Assembly (NCBI GenBank): GCA_016721195.1
Contig: JADKIO010000003.1
Location: 1 to 8,970 of the forward strand
Reading direction: 5' to 3'
Origin: Candidatus Geothrix skivensis
GTDB lineage: Bacteria > Acidobacteriota > Holophagae > Holophagales > Holophagaceae
Length of the DNA stretch: 8,970 nt
The position numbers and the translations under genes were made by a program. Below are positions 1 to 5,485 of the stretch, piece after piece (position 1 is the stretch's first letter; the number at the start of each line of letters is the position of its first letter). The notes under the pieces are model-generated. The model saw nothing but the letters and a program-made list of their open reading frames with translations. It did no database searches and had not been told where the DNA came from.

Positions 1-395
1 TCAAGGAGATCAACGAGCAGGCCCTCAAGGATGGCGGCCAGCCCGCCACCTGCGAACCCCTGCTGCTGGGCATCACCAAGGCCGCGCTCACGTCCGAGAG
101 CTTCATTTCGGCCGCCAGCTTCCAGGAGACCACCCGCGTCCTCACCGAGGCCGCCCTCGAAGGCCGCGTGGACTACCTGCGCGGGCTCAAGGAGAACGTG
201 ATCCTGGGCCGCCTGATCCCCGCCGGCACCGGCATGGTCCACTACCGCAACCTGGAGATCGAGGAGGGCGAGTACCCCGAGCCCAGCCTCAACGAGTTCC
301 AGGGCGGCGAGGACTTCGACGACGAATACGCCCGCATGGCCCAGCACGTCGAAGAGCTCCAGGGCATGAGCGAGATCGACGGCGAAGACCTGTAG
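1..395 (+). CDS. rpoC: DNA-directed RNA polymerase subunit beta' (C-terminal end, partial)
   Basis: This is the last 130 residues of RpoC, the catalytic clamp subunit of core RNA polymerase; the 5' part lies outside the window. Reading begins at base 3 and ends with TAG at 393-395. The peptide carries the near-invariant family block LLGITKAALTSESFISAA, followed by SFQETTRVLTEAA and then LRGLKENVILGRLIPAGTG, which match the E. coli RpoC C-terminal region almost residue for residue. After this the tail is lineage-specific and strongly acidic (rich in Glu and Asp, ending GEDL), as is common for RpoC tails. The frame is clean. It is followed within 21 bases by a strong intrinsic terminator, so rpoC is the last gene of its operon here. 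The GTG at 168 is an internal codon, not a start. Confidence 0.97.
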   Translation, partial: KEINEQALKDGGQPATCEPLLLGITKAALTSESFISAASFQETTRVLTEAALEGRVDYLRGLKENVILGRLIPAGTGMVHYRNLEIEEGEYPEPSLNEFQGGEDFDDEYARMAQHVEELQGMSEIDGEDL

Positions 396-415
396 CCAGC
401 GAACTTCTTCAGCAG

Positions 416-443
416 AAAAGGGCGGGAGTGATCCCGCCCTTTT
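416..443 (+). terminator. Rho-independent terminator of the rpoBC operon
   Basis: A perfect 12-bp stem pairs aaaagggcggga (416-427) with tcccgccctttt (432-443) around a GTGA tetraloop. The GC-rich core is followed by the T-rich end of the right arm (440-443) and then CGTT. It lies 21 bases after the rpoC stop codon. The A/T outer pairs make it potentially bidirectional, but no gene on the other strand reads into it. Confidence 0.93.
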
Positions 444-548
444 CGTTGGTCCACCTGGGGTTCAGGCACGGGCACTCGGGCATGGCATCTCAGGGGTCGA
501 CCCATTCCGGTTGAACGCGAAACGGCATGAGGGCCAGGCCTTGCCGGC

Positions 549-565
549 GTAGTCGTTTTGGCTAC
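549..565. promoter_or_regulatory. Candidate operator palindrome of the toxin-antitoxin operon
   Basis: GTAGTC (549-554) and GGCTAC (560-565) form an imperfect inverted repeat (one T.G mismatch) around GTTTT, 20 bases before the antitoxin ATG. Antitoxins of the Phd/YefM family usually repress their own operon by binding short palindromes at this place, so position fits; the repeat is short and could be chance. No convincing -35/-10 pair was found in 444-584. Confidence 0.25.
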
Positions 566-584
566 ACCCGATGGGGAGGTTGTC

Positions 585-812
585 ATGCGCCAAATTTCAC
601 TTCGAGAATTCCGAACCAGGGGTGCCAAAGCGCTCGAGGATGTGCCCAAGGGGGAGTCCATATTGCTCGCCGGCCAGAAGGGACCGGCCTACTTCCTGGT
701 GCCCGTCGTCGGGGATGTCACCCTCGAGGATCGCGAGATCCGTCGGGCCATAGCCAGGCAAGCCTGCGTGAAAGCTGGCGGTTGGCCGAGGAAGCCGGTC
801 TCGGCCGGATGA
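585..812 (+). CDS. Type II toxin-antitoxin antitoxin, Phd/YefM-like (frame-disrupted)
   Basis: This is the antitoxin of a PIN-toxin pair: it should bind DNA through its N-terminus and neutralise the downstream toxin through its C-terminus. ATG 585 is chosen over TTG 558 because a GGGGAGG ribosome-binding site lies just upstream (573-579). The 75-residue product begins MRQISLREFRTRGAKALEDV and continues GESILLAGQKGPAYFLVPV, the usual Phd/YefM pattern of a short helix followed by strands that 'silence' a promoter. The in-frame protein is only normal to about residue 57 (RAIA, ending at 755). Its last 18 residues, rich in Gly, Pro and Trp, look like out-of-frame sequence. The expected toxin-binding helix is encoded in the -1 frame from 755 to 880. 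As written the protein would probably bind DNA but not its toxin. Confidence 0.75.
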   Translation: MRQISLREFRTRGAKALEDVPKGESILLAGQKGPAYFLVPVVGDVTLEDREIRRAIARQACVKAGGWPRKPVSAG

Positions 813-880
813 GCGACGAAGAGATCCAGCGCGAGGTTGACCAGGCGCGCAAAACGCCAGGGCGCCGGAAGGCCGGATGA
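755..880 (+). pseudogene. Displaced C-terminus of the antitoxin (toxin-binding helix in the -1 frame)
   Basis: Starting with CAG at 755 the -1 frame reads QASLRESWRLAEEAGLGRMS, then DEEIQREVDQARK, and stops with TGA at 878-880. Antitoxins paired with PIN toxins commonly end in just this kind of amphipathic segment (A-SLRESW-LAEEAGL-MS-EEI--E). Joining residues 1-57 of the 585 frame to this segment gives a smooth 98-residue protein. Its stop overlaps the toxin ATG as ATGA (877-880), the classic translationally coupled arrangement, whereas the 812 stop leaves 64 bases. One base appears to be missing at about 753-758, either by mutation, by sequence error or, less likely, bypassed by -1 frameshifting; no clear slippery heptamer is visible. 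Confidence 0.75.
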
Positions 881-1287
881 GGCTCATCGTCCTCGATACC
901 AATGTCATCGTGTCAGCGGGCATCAATCCAGGTGGTGCTACCGCCAGGATCGTCATGGATTGGGTTCTGGAGGGACAAGTACAGGTGGTGACCAGTCCGT
1001 GGATCGTTGCGGAATACCGGGAGGTGATGCAGCGGGCCAAGTTCCGTCGCCATGGTTTTCCACCCCAATGGCTGGGCTTCCTGGTCGACGAGAGCCTCCA
1101 TCTGCCGGAACCCGATCCCTGGCTCGGCCCAATCCCTGATGCAAAGGACGGCCCCTTCCTAGCCTTGGCCCAGGCTGCTGGGGCCTGGCTGGTTTCAGGC
1201 AATCTGAAGCACCTCCCCGAGTCGGCGCGGAAGGGCGTCAAGGTGCTTTCGCCGGTCGATTTTCTCGCAGGTCTCGAAGGCAGCTGA
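877..1287 (+). CDS. Putative toxin of a toxin-antitoxin system, PIN family (COG1569-like)
   Basis: A 136-residue PIN-domain protein, the expected size for this family of Mg-dependent ribonuclease toxins that cut RNA in the cytoplasm when the antitoxin is lost. Visible active-site features are the N-terminal LDTNVIVSA strand with D7, the conserved acidic E46 in VAEYREVM, and the D88/D91 pair in PDAKDGPFLALA. These are followed by LVSGNLKHLP, where the Asn of SGN takes the place of the Asp seen in many PIN proteins, a variant I recall as common in this subfamily. ATG 877 overlaps the restored antitoxin stop by four bases, and the gene has no ribosome-binding site of its own beyond GGAAGG at 867-872, so coupling to antitoxin translation is likely. 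The frame is intact. Its RNA target cannot be told from sequence. Confidence 0.88.
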   Translation: MRLIVLDTNVIVSAGINPGGATARIVMDWVLEGQVQVVTSPWIVAEYREVMQRAKFRRHGFPPQWLGFLVDESLHLPEPDPWLGPIPDAKDGPFLALAQAAGAWLVSGNLKHLPESARKGVKVLSPVDFLAGLEGS

Positions 1288-1321
1288 CCGCCCAGGACAA
1301 CGCCACGGCTAGGACAACACT

Positions 1322-1344
1322 CCTGATTTAGAGGCTAAATCGGG
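1322..1344. terminator. Hairpin after the toxin gene, possible terminator
   Basis: GATTTAG (1325-1331) and CTAAATC (1335-1341) pair perfectly around AGG, extended outward by a T.G and two C-G pairs to a 10-bp stem. It lies 35 bases after the toxin stop. There is no T tract after it, so intrinsic termination would be weak. The rest of the 1288-1550 gap holds two AGGACAA direct repeats (1294, 1311) and no recognisable promoter. Confidence 0.4.
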
Positions 1345-1550
1345 AACATGGGCCAAGGTTCCTCAAAACCCGCCAGAAAATGGTTGCAGTCCAATCGTTG
1401 CCCGAGGCACCGGATCCCGTGTTTGGCGTGTTTTGGGTAGAAACCCCCATCCACCAAGCGGCCGCATTCATGGTGTGATCTATCCCAGCCCTAGCCTCAG
1501 GGGGCTGCCGACCTGCGCGGCTGGGAACCAGGACATCGGGAGATCAAGGC

Positions 1551-1662
1551 ATGCGACATGGCACCTGGGCGACCCTTCTGTTGATGAGCGGACTGACCGT
1601 GAGCGGGCTCGGCCTCTGCGCCCAGGCCCTGCCCGGGAAGCCAGCCAGCCAAGGTTGCCAAG
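1551..1662 (+). other. Signal peptide and linker of the cytochrome fusion, in a different frame from its body
   Basis: ATG 1551 has a good GGGAGA ribosome-binding site at 1538-1543 with a 7-base spacer. It encodes MRHGTWATLLLMSGLTVSGL then GLCAQALPGKPAS: a basic start, a hydrophobic core and an AQA|L signal peptidase I site. The next frame (+1) reads KVAKVAKAATVAGLPPEKAL from 1651 and runs into the cytochrome domain. A c-type cytochrome must be exported for heme attachment, so this signal peptide almost certainly belongs to the 1663-3282 protein. One extra base between about 1635 and 1651 explains the break; the GGG at 1635-1637 or the CCAGCCAGCC repeat (1641-1650) are the likeliest places. 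Read without a shift, the signal peptide would lead into about 30 unrelated residues. Confidence 0.72.
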
Positions 1663-3282
1663 GTGGCCAAGGCCGCCACCGTGGCCGGCCTGCCCCCGGA
1701 GAAGGCCCTGGCCCTGGGCGAGCGCATGTACCGGGAGGGCATCCTGCCCAACGGTAAGCCCATGGAATCCGTCGTCGGCCGGGACATCAAGGTGGCGGGC
1801 ATTTCCTTCGGCTGTGCCAGCTGCCACCTGCGCAGCGGAGTCGGTTCCGTCGAGGGGGGCGTGGTCACCCTGCCCATCACCGGCTTCAAGCTCGCCCAGG
1901 CGCGCTACTGGAAGTACCAGAACCTGCTTCCGGAGGAGCGGAAGCAGCTCCGGGTCCAGACCCCTGCCGCCCGGCCCCCCTATACCGATGAGACCTTGGC
2001 CCGGGTCCTTCGCACCGGAATCGACGCCAGTGGCCGCGAGCTGAAAACGTCGATGCCCAGGTACAACCTGAAGGCCGACGACATGGCCATCCTGGTCCAC
2101 TACCTCTGGGCCCTCTCGGCCACGCCGTCCCCCGGGGCGGAAGGGGACACCATCCGTTTCGCCACCATCATCACCGACGGGGTCAGCAACGGGGACCAGC
2201 AGGCCATGCTCGTGCCCATGAACAACTACGTGGCCCGGCACAACACCCACGCCAGCGGCATGGGCAACCGCATGTACATGAGCATCGGCGGCAAGGAGAT
2301 GGCCGGGTCCTACCGCAAGCTGTCCCTGTCGGTCTGGCGGCTGGAGGGTGGCCCGGAGACCTGGGGTCGCCAGCTCGAGGCCTATCAGGCCAAGGAGCCG
2401 GTCTTCGCCCTGCTGGGCGGAATCACCCATGGCGAATGGAAACCCATCCATGCCTTCTGCGAGGCCCAGAAGCTGCCTTGCCTCTTCCCCATCACCGAGC
2501 TGCCCGTGGTTTCGGAAACCGACTGGTACACCCAGTACTTCTCCAAGGGCTACTACCAGGAGGGCCAGGCGGCCGCCCGCTACCTGAGCAATCTGGAGGA
2601 CAAGGGCCCCGCCGCCAGCATCCTCCAGATCGTCCAGGACGGGCCCGAAGGGCGCGATCTCGCCAGAGGATTCCTCGAGACCTGGCGGGAGCTGGGGCAG
2701 GGCGACGTGAAGGAGATCCGGCTGAAGCCCGGCGAAACGCTCGACGCGACCGCCCTGCAGCCCCTGCTGCAGCAGGAGAAGCCGACTTCGCTCCTGCTGT
2801 GGACCGGGGCAGGGGCCTTCGGCGCGGTCGAAAGCCTGGCCGACCAGGCCGGGCGGCCCGGCCTGGTCTTCATGTCTTCCCGCCTGCTCGGCCCCCAGCT
2901 CCTGGCCCTCCCCGGGAAGGCCCGCCCCTTCACCTACATCACCTACCCCTACCGGGAGCCCAGGGACGAGCCCAGCGTCTCCCGCTACGCCAACTCGCTC
3001 CTCGCCGGACTGCCGGTGCACCAGCCGGAGTCCCGGATCTCCACCCGCACCTACTCCATGCTGCAGCTGTTCACGGCGGCCCTGGTGGAAATGGACCGGA
3101 ACCTCTACCGGGACAACCTCCTGGACCGCATCGGCCTGTTTCGCGACTACGTCCTGCCCGACTACCTGCGGCTCAGCTTCGGTCCTGGCCAGCGCTACGC
3201 CTCCAAGGGCTGCTTCATCATGCAGCTGGGCCCCGGCCCCGAGCCCAAGCTGATCCGCAAGAGCGAGTGGGTGATCCACTAG
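1663..3282 (+). CDS. Cytochrome c domain fused to a type I periplasmic ligand-binding domain
   Basis: The open frame gives 539 residues, but the real protein probably starts at ATG 1551 and includes the signal peptide there; the GTG at 1663 has no convincing ribosome-binding site. Numbering from 1663, residues 1-155 are a class I c-type cytochrome: heme motif C51-A-S-C54-H55 and a likely distal ligand M131 in TSMPRY, followed by the usual closing helix (DDMAILVHYLWAL). From about residue 165 (RFATIITDG) to the end it resembles the leucine/isoleucine/valine-type (Peripla_BP_6-like) substrate-binding fold, with an ALLGGITHGEWKPI strand-turn and a QYFSKGYYQEGQAAARYL helix region typical of that family. 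The protein should be periplasmic, able to bind a small ligand and to carry one heme; whether it is a sensor, a transport receptor or an electron carrier cannot be told. No ABC permease or ATPase lies beside it in the window, which argues against simple uptake. The ligand is unknown. Confidence 0.8.
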   Translation: MAKAATVAGLPPEKALALGERMYREGILPNGKPMESVVGRDIKVAGISFGCASCHLRSGVGSVEGGVVTLPITGFKLAQARYWKYQNLLPEERKQLRVQTPAARPPYTDETLARVLRTGIDASGRELKTSMPRYNLKADDMAILVHYLWALSATPSPGAEGDTIRFATIITDGVSNGDQQAMLVPMNNYVARHNTHASGMGNRMYMSIGGKEMAGSYRKLSLSVWRLEGGPETWGRQLEAYQAKEPVFALLGGITHGEWKPIHAFCEAQKLPCLFPITELPVVSETDWYTQYFSKGYYQEGQAAARYLSNLEDKGPAASILQIVQDGPEGRDLARGFLETWRELGQGDVKEIRLKPGETLDATALQPLLQQEKPTSLLLWTGAGAFGAVESLADQAGRPGLVFMSSRLLGPQLLALPGKARPFTYITYPYREPRDEPSVSRYANSLLAGLPVHQPESRISTRTYSMLQLFTAALVEMDRNLYRDNLLDRIGLFRDYVLPDYLRLSFGPGQRYASKGCFIMQLGPGPEPKLIRKSEWVIH

Positions 3283-3346
3283 CGCAGTTGGCCCCTGGAA
3301 ACGGATTCAGCCGGTGATTCCAGTGTGCTGCCCGATCGCCCCCCAG

Positions 3347-3369
3347 GGCCTCCGGCCAAGCCGGAGGCC
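3347..3369. terminator. Strong GC hairpin after the cytochrome fusion gene, probable terminator
   Basis: GGCCTCCGGC (3347-3356) pairs perfectly with GCCGGAGGCC (3360-3369) around a CAA loop, 64 bases past the stop codon at 3282. The 10-bp all-GC-rich stem is very stable, but no T tract follows, so it may act with Rho or protect the 3' end of the message. Confidence 0.5.
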
Positions 3370-3527
3370 GCCTGCGGAAACCCTCCCGGCCAAATCACCT
3401 TGAATCGCCGTTTAGCACCGGCAAAAAAGCAGTTCCCGCTTCAGCCTGCACCCGCAATCGGGTACCCGCTGGATCAGCGATTCCAGGTTTTGATCTATCA
3501 TTCCTCCTCAGCGTTGTTTTCCGGATT

Positions 3528-3533
3528 GAGGTG
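3528..3533 (+). promoter_or_regulatory. Ribosome-binding site deciding the Kelch lipoprotein start
   Basis: GAGGTG lies 3 bases before ATG 3537 and covers the alternative GTG at 3531, so ATG 3537 is preferred. The same GAGGT(G) plus 3-4 bases arrangement precedes the antitoxin ATG (585) and the multicopper oxidase ATG (5486), giving a consistent local pattern. Confidence 0.65.
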
Positions 3534-3536
3534 GCC

Positions 3537-5159
3537 ATGCGCGCAATCAGGCAGGTGGTGTCGGTGCTGCTGCTGGGCCTGGCGCTGCTGGGCCTCGGCT
3601 GCAAAGACGTGGTGGAGGCCCCCACAGGCCTGAGCTACAGCGCCAACCCGGCCTCGTACGTGGAGGGCAGCGCCATCCTTCCCAACAACCCCACCCACGG
3701 CGGCGGCGCCATCGACGCCTACACGGTGAGCCCGGCCCTGCCGGCGGGCCTGGCCCTGGATGCCAAATCCGGCGTCATCTCCGGCACCCCCACCGCCGCC
3801 ACCGCCGTGGCCTCCTATACCGTGACCGGCAGCAATGCCGCGGGCAGCGCCACAGCCTCCCTGAGCATCACCATCACGGCCGTGGTCGCCCCGATCACCA
3901 TCACGACCCAGCCCGCCAGCCAGTTGGCCTTCGTCGGCTCGACCGCCACCTTCACCGTCGTGGCGACGGGAACCGGGACCCTCAGCTACCAGTGGTCGAA
4001 GGATGGGGGAGCCATCCCCGGCGCCACCGCCGCCACCTATACCACCCCCATCCTCACCCTCGCCGACAGCGGCAGCACCTACAGCGTGGACCTGGCCAAC
4101 GGCCTGGGCGACAGCCTCGCCAGCGCCAAGGCCACCCTCACCGTCGAGGTGCCCGGGGGGCCCGGCACCTTCCTGGCGACGGGGGCCATGACGGGCCGCC
4201 GCGCCTTTGCGACGGCCACCCTGCTGCCCGGGGGCAAGGTGTTGGTGGCCGGGGGGTACGATGGGTCCAGCATGCTGGGCAGCGCCGAGCTGTACGATCC
4301 CGCCACCGAGTCCTTCACCCCCACCGGCGGGATGACCCCCAGACGCTTCCATACCGCCACCCTGCTGGCCAACGGCAAGGTCCTCATCGTGGGAGGCGCC
4401 AACGCCAGCCTCACCCTGGCCACCGCCCAGCTCTACGATCCCGCCACGGGCACCTTCTCGGCCACGGGGAGTCTGGTCCATGCCCGGGCCGACCACACCG
4501 CCACCCTGCTGCCGGACGGCCAGGTCCTGGTGGTGGGAGGGGGCGACCTGGGCACCTTCCAGGCCACCGCCGAACGCTACGATCCGGCCACCGGCACCTT
4601 CAGCGTCACGGCCAGCGCGCCCGCGGCCACCCGGGCCGCCCATACCGCCACCCTGTTGGCCAACGGCCAGGTCCTCATCATCGGAGGCAAGACGGCGGCC
4701 AGCCTGCTCTCGGCGGAGCTCTACGATCCCGTGGCGGGAACCTTCGCCTTCACGGGACTCATGACCGTCCCCCGGGCCTTCCACACCGCCACGCTGCTCC
4801 CCGATGGGCAGGTGCTGGTGGTGGGCGGCGCAGCCACCGCCCTCGCCGAACGCTACGATCCGGCCACCGGCACCTTCAACTCCGCGGGCAACCTGCTGCT
4901 GGGCAGGACCGCCCACGCCGCGGCGCTCCTGCCGACGGGCAAGGTGCTGATCTGCGGCGGCCTGGGGCTGGGCTCCCCCGCCCCCATCCTGGCCACGGCG
5001 GAGCTCTTCGACCCCGCCACCGGCACCTTCGCGGCCACGGGCACCCTGGCCACCGGGCGGGAGCTCCACACGGCCACCGCCCTGGCGAGCGGAAAGGTCC
5101 TGGTCGCCGGCGGGTACAGCGGCCTGAGCTTCCTTGCCAGCGCCGAGCTCTACGACTGA
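3537..5159 (+). CDS. Probable lipoprotein with two Ig-like domains and a seven-repeat Kelch-like propeller
   Basis: 540 residues from ATG 3537. The N-terminus (MRAIRQVV, then a Leu-rich core, LLGLGC) looks like a lipoprotein signal with C22 as the lipidated residue; the -3 position is Gly, so the lipobox is not canonical. Residues about 33-115 form a putative-Ig (He_PIG) domain with the signature ALPAGLALDAKSGVISGTPT. Residues 119-204 form a second Ig-like domain (QPASQLAFVGSTATF, YQWSKDGGAIPGA). Residues 216-540 are seven Kelch-like repeats of 44-51 residues with the pattern GR-HTATLL--GKVLV-GG then AELYDPATGTF. The last repeat stops at AELYD, where the strand that would close the ring is supplied by the start of the array, so a seven-bladed propeller is likely complete rather than truncated. 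Such proteins are surface or periplasmic binding scaffolds; no enzyme motif is visible. Nucleotide repeats in the array make it prone to recombination and assembly error, yet the frame is clean. Confidence 0.85.
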   Translation: MRAIRQVVSVLLLGLALLGLGCKDVVEAPTGLSYSANPASYVEGSAILPNNPTHGGGAIDAYTVSPALPAGLALDAKSGVISGTPTAATAVASYTVTGSNAAGSATASLSITITAVVAPITITTQPASQLAFVGSTATFTVVATGTGTLSYQWSKDGGAIPGATAATYTTPILTLADSGSTYSVDLANGLGDSLASAKATLTVEVPGGPGTFLATGAMTGRRAFATATLLPGGKVLVAGGYDGSSMLGSAELYDPATESFTPTGGMTPRRFHTATLLANGKVLIVGGANASLTLATAQLYDPATGTFSATGSLVHARADHTATLLPDGQVLVVGGGDLGTFQATAERYDPATGTFSVTASAPAATRAAHTATLLANGQVLIIGGKTAASLLSAELYDPVAGTFAFTGLMTVPRAFHTATLLPDGQVLVVGGAATALAERYDPATGTFNSAGNLLLGRTAHAAALLPTGKVLICGGLGLGSPAPILATAELFDPATGTFAATGTLATGRELHTATALASGKVLVAGGYSGLSFLASAELYD

Positions 5160-5296
5160 TACCGCCGCGTTCGATCGACCAGAACTCCGTGGTGGAACAC
5201 GGAATCCTGGCTGATCGGCAGGCCCGCTGTGGGTCCAGCCAGGCCAACCCGGCGGCCCGGTGGCGCCTTCCGGCCGTTAGGCCCTAGGGATTACAT

Positions 5297-5341
5297 GGTT
5301 CCTACCAAAGGTATGGGTAGTTCTACCCATACCTTGGAACC
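5297..5341. repeat. Long bulged inverted repeat
   Basis: AAGGTATGGGTA (5308-5319) pairs perfectly with TACCCATACCTT (5324-5335) around a GTTC loop. Beyond a 5-base bulge on the left (TACCA, 5303-5307), GGTTCC (5297-5302) pairs with GGAACC (5336-5341), giving 18 pairs in all. It is less GC-rich than its surroundings and has no T tract after it. It lies 137 bases after the Kelch stop and 144 before the oxidase ATG, so it may be a terminator, a leader structure or the trace of a small mobile repeat. Confidence 0.7.
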
Positions 5342-5386
5342 CCCGTTCGTCGGACTCTTGTGTCTCTTAGGACAAATTGTCGCACC

Positions 5387-5417
5387 CGGCCCGTGGTCCC
5401 CAGGACAAGACGGGCCG
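5387..5417 (+). repeat. Two-tier hairpin in the oxidase leader
   Basis: CGGCCCGT (5387-5394) pairs with ACGGGCCG (5410-5417). Inside this, GTCC (5396-5399) pairs with GGAC (5403-5406) around a CCA loop, with unpaired G on the left and AAG on the right. The structure sits 58 bases before the oxidase ribosome-binding site; it could stabilise or regulate the message. It matches no riboswitch class that I recognise. Confidence 0.5.
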
Positions 5418-5485
5418 AATCGCCTTCCCCGCCCCGACCATCCGCAGCGCTTTCCCATCTAGTCAGTCTCCCCACGAGGTGAATC

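Larger units (their letters stand above)
5160..5485. promoter_or_regulatory. Gap and leader before the multicopper oxidase gene, with two hairpins
   Basis: No gene was found in these 326 bases. They hold a small stem TCCGTG/CACGGA (5186-5203), the long bulged hairpin at 5297-5341, a GACAA-A-TTGTC palindrome (5371-5381), the two-tier hairpin at 5387-5417, two AGGACAA copies (5369, 5402) and the GAGGTGA ribosome-binding site (5476-5482). I could not pick out a confident -35/-10 pair. The region should contain both the end of the Kelch transcript and the promoter and 5' leader of the oxidase. Confidence 0.55.

Noticed and set aside
527..880. A 117-residue ORF starting at 527 as the antitoxin
   Set aside because: Its first two thirds are Arg/Pro/Gly-rich and unlike any antitoxin; only the part from 755 belongs to the antitoxin family. 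ATG 585 has the ribosome-binding site.
1480..3279. A 599-residue minus-strand open frame opposite the cytochrome fusion
   Set aside because: It is a shadow of the + strand gene caused by GC-rich third positions; no recognisable domain or ribosome-binding site.
3370..3530. Possible c-di-GMP (GEMM) riboswitch before the Kelch gene
   Set aside because: The stretch has GGCAAA-like sequence and two small hairpins (3450-3463, 3467-3479), but the conserved GEMM core and the tetraloop-receptor pattern are absent.
3498..5069. A 523-residue Gly-rich minus-strand open frame opposite the Kelch gene
   Set aside because: The Gly repeats are the reverse reading of the Kelch nucleotide repeats; there is no independent coding evidence.
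4182..5159. CRISPR-like or tandem DNA repeats from the recurring GATCC(C/G)GCCAC(C/G)GGCACCTTC unit
   Set aside because: The repeats are about 130-155 bases apart, diverged and in frame, so they are the protein-coding Kelch repeats and not a CRISPR array or noncoding satellite.
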